NCBI GenBank assembly: GCA_036417435.1
Contig: JAZAQT010000170.1
Coordinates: 1-64,000 of the forward strand
DNA: 64,000 nucleotides
Direction of reading: 5' to 3'
Origin: Inia geoffrensis
Lineage: Eukaryota > Chordata > Mammalia > Artiodactyla > Iniidae
Part shown: positions 1-7,959 of the stretch, one piece after another
How the letters are laid out: the number at the start of each line of letters is the position of its first letter
How positions within the stretch are numbered: the stretch's first letter is position 1
Notes under the pieces: generated by a model
The model's database searches: none
Told to the model about the DNA's origin: nothing
What the model saw: only the letters and a program-made list of their open reading frames with translations
Position numbers and translations under genes: made by a program

Positions 1-660
1 GAAGGAAACACTTGCACCCCAGAAGCCGTTGTGGTACCCTTGACCACAGCCAAGACATACAAACAAACGAACTGTCGCGCGAGGGGTGAAGGGAGAAAGA
101 TGTTCCACGACCCACACAACCCTCGACTACCACTCAGCCATAGAATAAAATGGACTCATAGTATTTGCAGCAGCATGGGTGGAGCACTAAATGATCTCAC
201 TAACTCTGGTCAGTTAGAGGCAGCGAGACACATATCCCCGCATATCACTTATGTGTGCAGTCTACATAGGGACACAAAGGAAGCTAGTAAAGAAGGGAAA
301 CACAGGTTCACAAAGGGAAGAAAGAAGCGAGGAGTTCGAACAGCGGGAGATTGGAGACCGGGGAAGGGTGAATTACGAGAGTGGGATTCACAGAAAAAAC
401 ATCTAACCTATCAAAAAGTGCTCATCAAGGGCGACTCACCCGAAAGAACATGGGACGCTACAGAATATTCCTCGATAAACTAACAGGGCAAAGAATCCGA
501 AACCCGGCAGGTAGAGCTATGTTTGAAATTGCATCAAGGGGCTGTAGAGCTCAAAGAGACGCAACATTGTATATAAACTCTGCTGAAAGGGAAAACAACT
601 GTTCAATGACAAGGCAAGTAAGGGCTTAAGAAATGCCCACATTCTTACCTCAGGTCTCTG

Positions 661-668
661 TGACGTCA
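661..668. promoter_or_regulatory. CRE/ATF palindrome TGACGTCA, A monomers only
   Basis: A perfect 8-bp CRE lies in every A monomer: 661-668, 7280-7287, 13894-13901, 20510-20517, 27124-27131, 33741-33748, 40360-40367, 46979-46986, 53598-53605 and 60219-60226. C has TGACGTCG, and B and D have TGATGTCG. A TATATAAA word inherited from the L1 3'UTR lies about 90 bp upstream, the wrong order for a classical CRE-TATA promoter. Function is unproven. Confidence 0.45.
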
Positions 669-781
669 GCTGGTGTCAGACCCCTGGAGCCTCAGCAGGC
701 CTGTGTCCCGCGGCTGGAGGATGCTGCTGCTGTTCTCCCCTGCGTGGTACGAAAATCTCCTGATCCAACATGGCCCTCCTG

Positions 782-789
782 CAGGTAAG
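782..789 (+). promoter_or_regulatory. Candidate 5' splice donor CAG|GTAAG, in A, B and C monomers
   Basis: CAGGTAAGC closely follows the mammalian donor consensus. In this A copy the exon/intron boundary is 784/785; in B1 it is 2474/2475 and in C1 4093/4094. D has CAGTTAAGC, which destroys the consensus. A2 has CACGTAAGC (7401-7409), a private change at the last exonic position. No transcript evidence exists here. Confidence 0.35.
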
Positions 790-1340
790 CACAGCCGGAT
801 GCACCCAAATGATGGTGGAACAGCTGAGAGGGAAGGGCTGTGAAGAAACCGGATCTCCACAGCTCCTGCTAGGCAAGTTCCGAGCACCAGCTCACTTCAT
901 TAGCGTCGCCGCACCTGCGAACCACGGCACCCTCTGAGTAGCCCACTTGCAAGGCTTGCGATATGCCTGGGGTGGGGCAGTGCAGGTGAAGGGGCAGGAG
1001 GTGAGCCTACAAAAGGCCAGGTGTGTGTGTTTAGCCACGTTAGACTCCCCATGTCCAATCCAACACCGGGAACCCCGCTAAGGCTTTCTTTCCCCACGTT
1101 CGCAGAGACGACACGGTGCAGTGCTGCCGCCTCGTGGCACACTGCCGTAACAATCTTACCAACTGTGCTCAAGGGCACCTATCATCCACAAGGCCTACGG
1201 CCTGCGGCTTTGGAGACACAACCCTGCCCTGAAGAAATATCCTGGCCTAGGTCATCTGAAACAAATTCAAATCAGGCCCGACATTGAGGCAGGAACCTTT
1301 CCAGAACTCAGTGGTACTCACCCGCGCGTTTTAGAAAACA

Positions 1341-2215
1341 GCACATTCAAAAGAAAAGATGCTCAGGATCTGTCCTGATTAGAGAGTGCAAAGAAAGCTA
1401 GACGAGGTGTTCCCTGGCTGCAGTCCTCTCAAACGCTAAAAGCGTAAGTGCTCAAGAGGGCATGCCAAAAAGAGAAGCCAGCTATTGCTGTTGGTGGGAT
1501 TGTAAATCGCTAACAGCCGGTAAGAGGAACAGTAGGCAAATTTCCTTACCAAACTAAACACTGTAGGTACCACGAGATTCGGCCACCCCACTGCAGGTCG
1601 TATAACCAGAGACTAGCATCATTGGAAGGAAGCACTTGCACCCAAGCAGTCCTTATCGTTCCCATGACCGCGGCCAAGACAAAGGAACGAACGGAATGGG
1701 GAGCGGGGGGGGGGTGAATGGAGAAAGATGTTCTGCTACCTACGCACCCTCGACCACCACTCAGCCACAGAACAAAATGAACCCATACTCGTTGCAGCAG
1801 CATGGGTGGAGCAGTAGGTGATCTCATAAATTCTGATCAATTAGAGGCAGTAAGACACATATCCCAGGATATCACACTTTAGTCTGCCATCTAAATGCGG
1901 ATACTAAGGAAGCTAGTACGCAAAGGAAACACAGGTTCACAAAGGGAAGAAAGAAGCCTGGAGTTCCCTGAGGGGGAAACTGGAGGCCGGGCAAGGGTGA
2001 AGTAGGAGGTCGGGATACACGGAAACACGCCTCATGTATCAAAAAGTGCTCATCAAGGGCGACCCACCTGAAAGCACAGGGAACGCTATGAAATATTCCT
2101 CAATAAACGAAGAGTGCAAAGAATCCGAAACCCTAAGGGTATAGCTACGTGTATAATTGCATCAAGTGGCTGTACAACTCAAACAGACGCAATATTGTAC
2201 ATGAACTAGGCTGAA
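1341..2215 (+). mobile_element. LINE-1 3'-end fragment in B-type monomer (prototype)
   Basis: The left part matches the L1 ORF2 stretch around AAAAGATGCTCA followed by an ATTAGAGA-like word. Next comes the GTTGGTGGGATTGTAAAT word, which encodes the CWWDCKL motif near the ORF2p C terminus. The ACTCAGCCACAGAACAAAATGA region corresponds to the L1 coding stretch for YYSAIKKNE. The ORF2 stop is equivalent to the TAA at 1892-1894 in ATCTAAATGCGG. The rest matches the 3'UTR, including ATAATTGCATCAAGTGGCTG and AATATTGTACATGAAC, and ends without a poly-A tail. It contains a poly-G run absent from L1. The reading frame is broken, so it cannot encode reverse transcriptase. Homology is judged by eye. Confidence 0.85.
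1705..1714 (+). repeat. Poly-G tract of B monomers, variable 10-13 G
   Basis: A mononucleotide run inside the L1-derived part of B. Lengths: B1 10; B3 10 (14937-14946); the B tract replacing D in H3 10 (18243-18252); B5 10 (28167-28176); the B tract in H5 12 (31473-31484); B6 11 (34784-34794); B7 10; B8 10; B9 13 (54641-54653); B10 11 (61263-61273). It is absent from B2 and B4, where a D-type patch covers the site. It explains most length variation among B copies. Confidence 0.9.
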
Positions 2216-2295
2216 ATGGAGAAGTACTGTACAGTGACAAGGCAAGTAAGGGGGTAAGAAATGCCTACTCTGTTACCTCAGGCCTCTGTGATGTC

Positions 2296-2309
2296 GTTAC
2301 CACGGTAAC
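2296..2309. promoter_or_regulatory. RFX/X-box-like palindrome, B monomers only
   Basis: GTTACCACGGTAAC fits the two-half-site RFX pattern GTNRCC..RGYAAC; with its flanking C and G the arms are 7 bp around an AC spacer. Identical copies: 8910-8923, 15528-15541, 18834-18847, 22140-22153, 28758-28771, 32066-32079, 35376-35389, 41995-42008, 48614-48627, 55235-55248 and 61855-61868. In D the last base is changed (GGTAAG, e.g. 5604-5617). A and C have unrelated sequence here. Binding is not shown. Confidence 0.5.
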
Positions 2310-2362
2310 GCCCCTGGAGGCTAGGCAGGCCTGGGTCCCACGGCAGGAGAATTCTGCTGCTG

Positions 2363-2422
2363 AGGCAACAAGGGAAGAGGACGTGCCACCTGACAAGCGG
2401 CACCTCGGGCCACTATTGACCA
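2363..2422 (+). repeat. 60-bp block specific to long monomers (B and D)
   Basis: Runs from AGGCAACAAGG to ATTGACCA, between CTGCTG and TTCTCCCC. The D counterpart is 5671-5730. It is absent from all A and C monomers, where GCTGCTGCTG abuts TTCTCCCC. It accounts for most of the roughly 70-bp length difference between long and short monomers. The CTG triplets at the breakpoint suggest deletion or insertion by slippage or short-homology joining, which is inference. Confidence 0.85.
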
Positions 2423-3028
2423 TTCTCCCCTGCGTGGTACCACAATCTCCCGATCCAACGTGGCCCTCCTACAGGTAAGCAAAGCCTGGTGCACCCAAAT
2501 GAGGGTGGATCAGCAGAGAGGGAAGAGCGGTGAAGAAGCCGGATCTCCACAGCTCCTGCTCGGCAGGGTTCCACCTCCAGCCCACTTCATTAGAGTCGCC
2601 CCACCTGTGAACCGCGGCACCCTCCAAATAGCCCACTTGCAAGGCTTGTGATATGCCAGGGGTGGGGCAGTGCAGGTTAAGGGGCAGGAGGTGAGCCTAC
2701 AAAAGCCCAGGGGTGTGTGTTTAGCCACGTTCGACTCCCCATGTCCAGTCCAACACCGGGAACCCCGCCAAGGCTTTCTTTCCCCACGTTACCAGAGACA
2801 ACACGGAGCAGTGCTGCCCCCTCGTGGTACACTGCCGTAACAATCTTACCAACTGTGCTGAAAAGCACCTATCATCCAAAAAGCCTATGGCCTGCGGCTT
2901 TGCAGACACAAGCCTGCCCTCAAGAAATACCCTGGACTAGGTCATCTGAAATGAATCCAAATCAGGCCCGACTCTCAGGCAGAAACCTTTCAAGACCTCA
3001 GTGGTAGTCACCCGCGTTTTAGAAAACA

Positions 3029-3896
3029 GCACATTCAAATGAAAAGATGCTCGAGATCTCTCATGATTAGAGAGTGAAAAGAAAGCTAGACGAGGTGTTC
3101 CCTGGCTGCAGTCCTCTCAAACCCTAAAACTGTAAGTGCTCAATAGGGCATGCCACAAAGTGAAGCCACCAACTGCTGTAGGTGGGATTGTAAATTGGTA
3201 ACAGCCGGTACGAGGATCAGTAGGCACATTCCTTACCAAAGTAAACACTGGAGGTACCAGGAGATTCGGCAACTCCGCTGCAGGTCGTATAACCAGAGAC
3301 TAGCATCACTGGAAGGAAGCACTTGCACCCCAGCAGCCGTTGTGGTACACTTGACCACAGCCAAGACATACAAACGAACGAACTGTCGAATGAGGTGTGA
3401 AGGGAGAAAAATGTTCCGCTACCTACACACCCTCGACTACCACTCAGCCACAGAACAAAATGAACTCATAGTATTGGCAGCAGCATGGGTGGAGCACTAA
3501 ATGATCTCACTAATTCTGGTCAATTAGAGGCAGCAAGACACATATCCCCGGATATCACTTATGAGTGCATTCTACCTAGAGATACAAAGGAAGCTAGTAA
3601 AGAAAGGAAACACAGGTTCACAAAGGGAAGAAAGAAGCGAGGAGTTCCCACAGGGGGAGATTGGAGACCGGGGAAGGGTGAATTAGGAGATTGGGATTAA
3701 CAGAAACACACTTAAAATATCAAAAATTGCTCAACAAGGGCGACTCAACCGAAAGCACATGGGACACTACAAAATATTCCTCGATAAACAAACAGGGCAA
3801 AGAATCCGAAACCCTACAGGTACAGCTACGTTCATAATTGCATCACGTGGCTGTAGAACTCAAAGAGACGGAGCATTGTATATAAACTATGCTGAA
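3029..3896 (+). mobile_element. LINE-1 3'-end fragment in C-type monomer (prototype, best-preserved ORF2 frame)
   Basis: This copy keeps the L1 ORF2 frame open longest in register. In the frame 3150-3500, the translation has CCRWDCKLV (L1: HCWWxCKLV), then CTP, then TTAKTYKRTNC (L1: TIAKTWxQPxC), then KMFRYLHTLDYHSATEQNE (L1: KKMWxIYTMEYYSAIKxNE), ending in AAAWVEH (L1: AATWMDLE). This order and spacing match the ORF2p C-terminal domain. The 3'UTR follows, with GGGATTAACAGAAACACAC and CATTGTATATAAACTAT. Only the terminal part of ORF2 is present, with no endonuclease or reverse-transcriptase core, so it is inert as a retrotransposon. Confidence 0.9.
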
Positions 3897-4647
3897 CGAG
3901 GAAAGGACTGTTCAATGACAAGGCAAGTAAGGGCTTAAGAAATGCCCACTTTCTTACCTTAGGCCACTGTGACGTCGGCTGGTGTCAGGACCCTGGAGCC
4001 TCAGCAGGCCCGTGTCCCGAGGCTGGAGGATGCTGCTGCTGTTCTCCCCTGCGTGGTCCGAAAATCTCACGATCCAACATTGCCCTCCTACAGGTAAGCA
4101 CAGCCTGGTGCGCCCAAATGATGGTGGAACAGCTGAGAGGGAAGGGCTGTGATGAAACCGGATCTCCACAGCTCCTGCCAGCCAAGTTCCCACCTCCAGC
4201 CCACTTCATTAGAGTCGCCCCACCTGCGAACCACGGCACTCTCTGAGTAGCCCACTTGCAAGGCTTGCGATATGCCAAGGGTGGAGCAGTGCAGGTTAAG
4301 GGGCAGGAGGTGAGCCTACAAAAGACCAGGTGTGTGTGTTTAGCCGCGTTCGACTCCCCATTTCCAACCCAACACCGGGAACCCCGCTAAGGCTTTCTTT
4401 CCCCACGTTACCAGAGACCACACGGAGCAGTGCGGCCGCCTCGTGGCACACTGCCGTAACAATCTTACCAACTGTGCTGAAGGGCACCTATCATCCACAA
4501 GGCCTACGGTCTGCGGTTTTGCAGAAGCAACCCTGCCCTCAAGAAATATCCTGGGCTAGGTCATCTGAAACGAATTCAAATCAGGCCCGACCCTGATGCA
4601 GGAAACTTTCAAGAACTCACTGGTACTCACCCGCGTTTTAGAAAACA
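3897..4647 (+). repeat. Non-L1 segment of short (C) monomer, 751 bp, origin unrecognised
   Basis: Counterpart of the 813-bp segment in B, lacking the 60-bp block. The junction reads GCTGCTGCTGTTCTCCCCTG near 4029-4048, where B and D have extra sequence between CTGCTG and TTCTCCCC. It has a single-base-changed CRE (TGACGTCG at 3970-3977), a splice-donor word (CAG|GTAAGC, junction at 4093/4094) and TTTAGCCGCG at the anchor. No gene is seen. Confidence 0.8.
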
Positions 4648-5523
4648 GCACATTCAAAAGAAACGATGCTCAGGATCTGTCCTGGTTAGAGAGTGCAAAG
4701 AAAGCTAGACGAGGTGTTCCCTGGCTGCTGTCCTCTCGAACCCTAAAAGCGTAAGTGCTCAAGAGGGCATGCCAAAAAGTGAAGCCAGCTATTGCTGTTG
4801 GTGGGATTGTAAATCGCTAACAGCCGGTATGAGGCACAGTAGGCATATTCCTTACCAAACTAAACACTGGAAGTACCACGAGATTCGGCAACCGCGCTGC
4901 AGGTCGTATAACCAGAGACAAGCATCATTGGAAGGAAGTCCTTGCACCCCAGCAGTCATTGTGGTTCCCATGACCGCAGCCAAAACATAGAAATGGACGG
5001 AATGGGGACCGAAGGGTGAATGGAGAAAGATGTTCTGCTACCTATGCACCCTCGACCACCACTCAGCCACAGAACAAAATGAACCCATACTCGTTGCAGC
5101 AGCATGGGTGGAGCAGTAGATGATCTCACTAATCCCGGTCAATTAGAGGCAGCAAGACACATATCCCAGGATATCACACTTTTGTCTGCCATCTAAATAC
5201 GGATACTGAGGAAGCTAGTACACAAAGGAAACATAGGTTGACAAAGGGAAGAAAGAAGCCTGGAGTTCCCTGAGGGGGACATTGGAGACTGGGGAGGGTT
5301 AAGTAGGAGGTCGGGATTCACAGAAACTCGCCTAACGCTTAACGTATCAAAAAGTGCTCATCAAGGGCGACCCACCCGAAAGCACAGGGAACGCTACAAA
5401 ACATTCCTCAAGAAGAGAAGAGTGCAAAGAATCCGAAACCCTAAGCATATAGCTACGTGTATAATTGCATCAAGTGGCCGGACAACACAAACAGACGCAA
5501 CATTGCATATGAACTCGGCTGAA
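4648..5523 (+). mobile_element. LINE-1 3'-end fragment in D-type monomer (prototype)
   Basis: Same L1 span as the other types. Diagnostic D words are AAAGAAACGATGCTCAGG at the left edge, CACTGGAAGTACCACGAG in the middle and CGCCTAACGCTTAACG in the 3'UTR. The ORF2-stop equivalent is TAA at 5194-5196 (ATCTAAATAC). The ORF2-derived frame stops early, at 4988-4990 in AAAACATAG. There is no poly-G tract: the site reads GGGACCGAAGGGTG. The L1 part ends near CATATGAACTCGGCTGAA and passes straight into the non-L1 segment. Confidence 0.85.
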
Positions 5524-6074
5524 AGGGAAAAGTACTGTACAATGACAAGGCAAGTAAGGGGTTAAGCAATGCCTACTCTGTTACCTCAGGCCTCTGTGAT
5601 GTCGTTACCACGGTAAGGGACCTGGAGCCTCGGCAGGCTTGGGTCCCACAGCCGGAGCATGCTGCTGCTGAGGCAGCAAGGGAGGAGGATGTGCCACCTG
5701 ACAAGCGGCACCTCGGACCGCTATTGCCCATTCTCCCCTGCGTGGTACCACAATCTGCCGATCCAACGCGGCCCTTCTACAGTTAAGTGAATCCTGGTGC
5801 ACCCAAATGAGGGTGGAGCAGCTGAGAGGGGAGCGCGGTGAAGAAACCGGATCTCCACAGCTCCTGCTAGGCAGGTTCCCACCTCCAGCTCTCTTCATTA
5901 GAGTCGCCCCACCTGCGAACCACGGCACCCACCTCATAGCCCACTTTCAAGGCTTGCGATATGCGTGGGATGGGGCAGTGCAGGTGAAGGGGCAGGGGGT
6001 GAACATACACAAGCCCAGAGGTGTGTGTTTAGCCACGTTCGCCTCCCCATTGCCAATCCAACACCGGGACCCCC

Positions 6075-6096
6075 GCTAACACTTTCTTTCCCCAGG
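6075..6096 (+). promoter_or_regulatory. Candidate 3' splice acceptor, D monomers only
   Basis: GCTAACACTTTCTTTCCCCAG followed by G gives a branch-point-like CTAAC, a pyrimidine tract and CAG (AG at 6094-6095). A, B and C read CCCCACG at this place and lack the AG. D2 has the same site with AG at 12708-12709; D4, D6, D7, D8 and D9 share it. In H3 and H5, where D was replaced by B, the site is absent. Use in vivo is unknown. Confidence 0.4.
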
Positions 6097-6336
6097 TTAC
6101 AAGAGACGACACGGAGTAGTGCTGCCGCCTCGTGGCACACTGCCGTAACAACCTTACCAACTGTGCTGAAAAGCACCTATCCTTCACAAGGCCTAGAGCC
6201 TGCCCCTTTGCAAACACAACCCTTCGCTCAAGACATATCCTGGGCTAGGTAATCTGAAATGAATCCAAATCAGGCTCGACTCTCAGGCAGAAACCCTTCA
6301 AGACCTCAGTGGTACTCACACGCGTTTCAGAAAACA

Positions 6337-7206
6337 GCACATTCAAATGAAAAGATGCTCAGGATCTCTCATGATTAGAGAGTGAAAAGAAAGCTAGATG
6401 AGGGGTTCCCTGGCTGCAATCCTCTTAAACCGTAAAATGTTAAGTGCTCTAGAGGGCGTGCCACAAAGTGAAGCAAGCTACTGCTGTTGGTGGGATTGTA
6501 AACTGGTAACAGACGGTATGAGGATCAGTAGGCACATTCCTTACCACACTAAACGCTGGAGGTACCACGAGATTCGGCAACAACGCTGCAGGTCGTATAA
6601 CCAGAGATTAGCATCATTGGAAGGAAACACTTGCACCCCAGAAGCCGTTGTGGTACCCTTGACCACAGCCAAGACATACAAACAAACGAACTGTCGCGCG
6701 AGGGGTGAAGGGAGAAAGATGTTCCACGACCCACACAACCCTCGACTACCACTCAGCCATAGAATAAAATGGACTCATAGTATTTGCAGCAGCATGGGTG
6801 GAGCACTAAATGATCTCACTAACTCTGGTCAGTTAGAGGCAGCGAGACACATATCCCCGCATATCACTTATGTGTGCAGTCTACATAGGGACACAAAGGA
6901 AGCTAGTAAAGAAGGGAAACACAGGTTCACAAAGGGAAGAAAGAAGCGAGGAGTTCGAACAGCGGGAGATTGGAGACCGGGGAAGGGTGAATTACGAGAG
7001 TGGGATTCACAGAAAAAACATCTAACCTATCAAAAAGTGCTCATCAAGGGCGACTCACCCGAAAGAACATGGGACGCTACAGAATATTCCTCGATAAACT
7101 AACAGGGCAAAGAATCCGAAACCCGGCAGGTAGAGCTATGTTTGAAATTGCATCAAGGGGCTGTAGAGCTCAAAGAGACGCAACATTGTATATAAACTCT
7201 GCTGAA
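6337..7206 (+). mobile_element. LINE-1 3'-end fragment in A-type monomer (prototype)
   Basis: Starts with CACATTCAAATGAAAAGATG, close to the L1 text for the HMKKC region. A 234-codon frame (6398-7102) is open here. It carries CCWWDCKLV, CTPEA and LTTAKTYKQTNC in ORF2 register as far as GRKMF, after which a small indel moves it out of the L1 frame. The rest is therefore not L1-like protein. ATAGAATAAAATGG gives an AATAAA hexamer found only in A at this site. The L1 part ends at GTATATAAACTCTGCTGAA. I do not call a CDS: there is no L1 start context, no catalytic domain, and the frame survives because the array is homogenised. Confidence 0.87.
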
Positions 7207-7959
7207 AGGGAAAACAACTGTTCAATGACAAGGCAAGTAAGGGCTTAAGAAATGCCCACATTCTTACCTCAGGTCTCTGTGACGTCAGCTGGTGTCAGAC
7301 CCCTGGAGCCTCAGCAGGCCTGTGTCCCGCGGCTGGAGGATGCTGCTGCTGTTCTCCCCTGCGTGGTACGAAAATCTCCTGATCCAACATGGCCCTCCTG
7401 CACGTAAGCACAGCCGGATGCACCCAAATGATGGTGGAACAGCTGAGAGGGAAGGGCTGTGAAGAAACCGGATCTCCACAGCTCCTGCTAGGCAAGTTCC
7501 GAGCACCAGCTCACTTCATTAGCGTCGCCGCACCTGCGAACCACGGCACCCTCTGAGTAGCCCACTTGCAAGGCTTGCGATATGCCTGGGGTGGGGCAGT
7601 GCAGGTGAAGGGGCAGGAGGTGAGCCTACAAAAGGCCAGGTGTGTGTGTTTAGCCACGTTAGACTCCCCATGTCCAATCCAACACCGGGAACCCCGCTAA
7701 GGCTTTCTTTCCCCACGTTCGCAGAGACGACACGGTGCAGTGCTGCCGCCTCGTGGCACACTGCCGTAACAATCTTACCAACTGTGCTCAAGGGCACCTA
7801 TCATCCACAAGGCCTACGGCCTGCGGCTTTGGAGACACAACCCTGCCCTGAAGAAATATCCTGGCCTAGGTCATCTGAAACAAATTCAAATCAGGCCCGA
7901 CATTGAGGCAGGAACCTTTCCAGAACTCAGTGGTACTCACCCGCGCGTTTTAGAAAACA
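6337..7959 (+). repeat. Satellite monomer A2 (1,623 bp)
   Basis: First complete A copy. Private changes: CACGTAAGC instead of CAGGTAAGC at 7401, which weakens the donor word. Its H4 counterpart A4 has the standard CAG, so this change post-dates the 13.23-kb duplication or was erased there. Confidence 0.92.

Larger units (their letters stand above)
1..1340 (+). repeat. Satellite monomer A1 (5' truncated by window)
   Basis: Equivalent to bases 284-1623 of a full A monomer (position 1 matches 6620). The L1 part ends near 587, followed by the CRE at 661, the donor word at 782 and the anchor at 1031. It retains CCGAGCACC near 880, shared with A2-A6 and A9 but not A7, A8 or A10. Confidence 0.9.
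1341..3028 (+). repeat. Satellite monomer B1 (1,688 bp)
   Basis: Has GCAAATTTCC (three T) near 1536, a variant shared with B7, B8 and B10 but not B2-B6 or B9. Its CTCTCAGGCAG near 2972 differs from CTCTCATGCAG in B7, B8 and B10, so B1 is not simply one more member of that subfamily. Confidence 0.92.
2216..3028 (+). repeat. Non-L1 segment of long (B) monomer, 813 bp, origin unrecognised
   Basis: Joins the L1 3'UTR end directly to the start of the next L1 fragment. Contents in order: GGCAAGTAAGG, the RFX-like palindrome at 2296-2309, the long-monomer-specific 60-bp block at 2363-2422, a 5' splice-donor word at 2472-2479, and the GTGTGTGTTTAGCCACG anchor near 2721. The counterpart in D is 5524-6336; in A and C it is about 60 bp shorter. 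I see no tRNA-like A/B boxes, no transposon end and no coding frame I recognise. An L1 5'UTR or another L1 part is possible but unproven. Confidence 0.8.
3029..4647 (+). repeat. Satellite monomer C1 (1,619 bp)
   Basis: Carries CAGCAGCCGTT near 3340, shared with C8 and C10; all other C copies have CAGCAGTCGTT. It has none of the C8/C10 changes in the non-L1 segment (AAATAATGG, ACCAGCTGTG), so subfamily markers are reassorted along the monomer. Confidence 0.92.
4648..6336 (+). repeat. Satellite monomer D1 (1,689 bp)
   Basis: Unmodified D with the acceptor word and degenerate RFX palindrome. It keeps GGGAACGCTAC and ATTCCTCAAG near 5390-5411, unlike the D6/D7/D9 group. Private changes include TTAAGTGAATCC near 5783 (other D: TTAAGCGAATCC) and GGGTGAACATAC near 5997 (other D: GGGTGAGCATAC). 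Confidence 0.92.

Noticed and set aside
144..149. AATAAA in A monomers (and 2102-2107 in B1) as a polyadenylation signal
   Set aside because: Arises in A/T-rich L1-derived sequence; no supporting GU-rich element or transcript evidence, so not listed as a terminator.
567..580. TATATAAA near the end of the L1 part as a TATA box
   Set aside because: Derived from the L1 3'UTR word ACATTGTAAATCAAC; no initiator or promoter arrangement is evident.
1498..1545. tRNA or SINE-like promoter boxes in the monomer
   Set aside because: No convincing A-box/B-box pair or cloverleaf was seen; this region aligns better with L1 ORF2.
3011..3027. Possible CENP-B box around CCCGCGTTTTAGAAA
   Set aside because: Compared with the box complement nCCCGnnTnnnnCGAAn, two essential positions mismatch (GAAA for CGAA); A monomers also break the T position. 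No perfect NTTCGNNNNANNCGGGN was seen.
5605..5937. 110-codon minus-strand frame in D monomers
   Set aside because: Composition-driven (Pro, Arg, Gln rich) with no motif, present only because copies are near-identical.
6940..6970. CENP-B-like TTCGAACAGCGGGA in A monomers
   Set aside because: The spacing between TTCG and CGGG is 5 instead of 7 bases, so it does not fit the box.
6398..7102. 234-codon frame of A monomers as a protein-coding gene
   Set aside because: Only the first half is in L1 ORF2 register, no catalytic domain is present, the start codon lies inside decayed L1 sequence, and preservation follows from array homogenisation.
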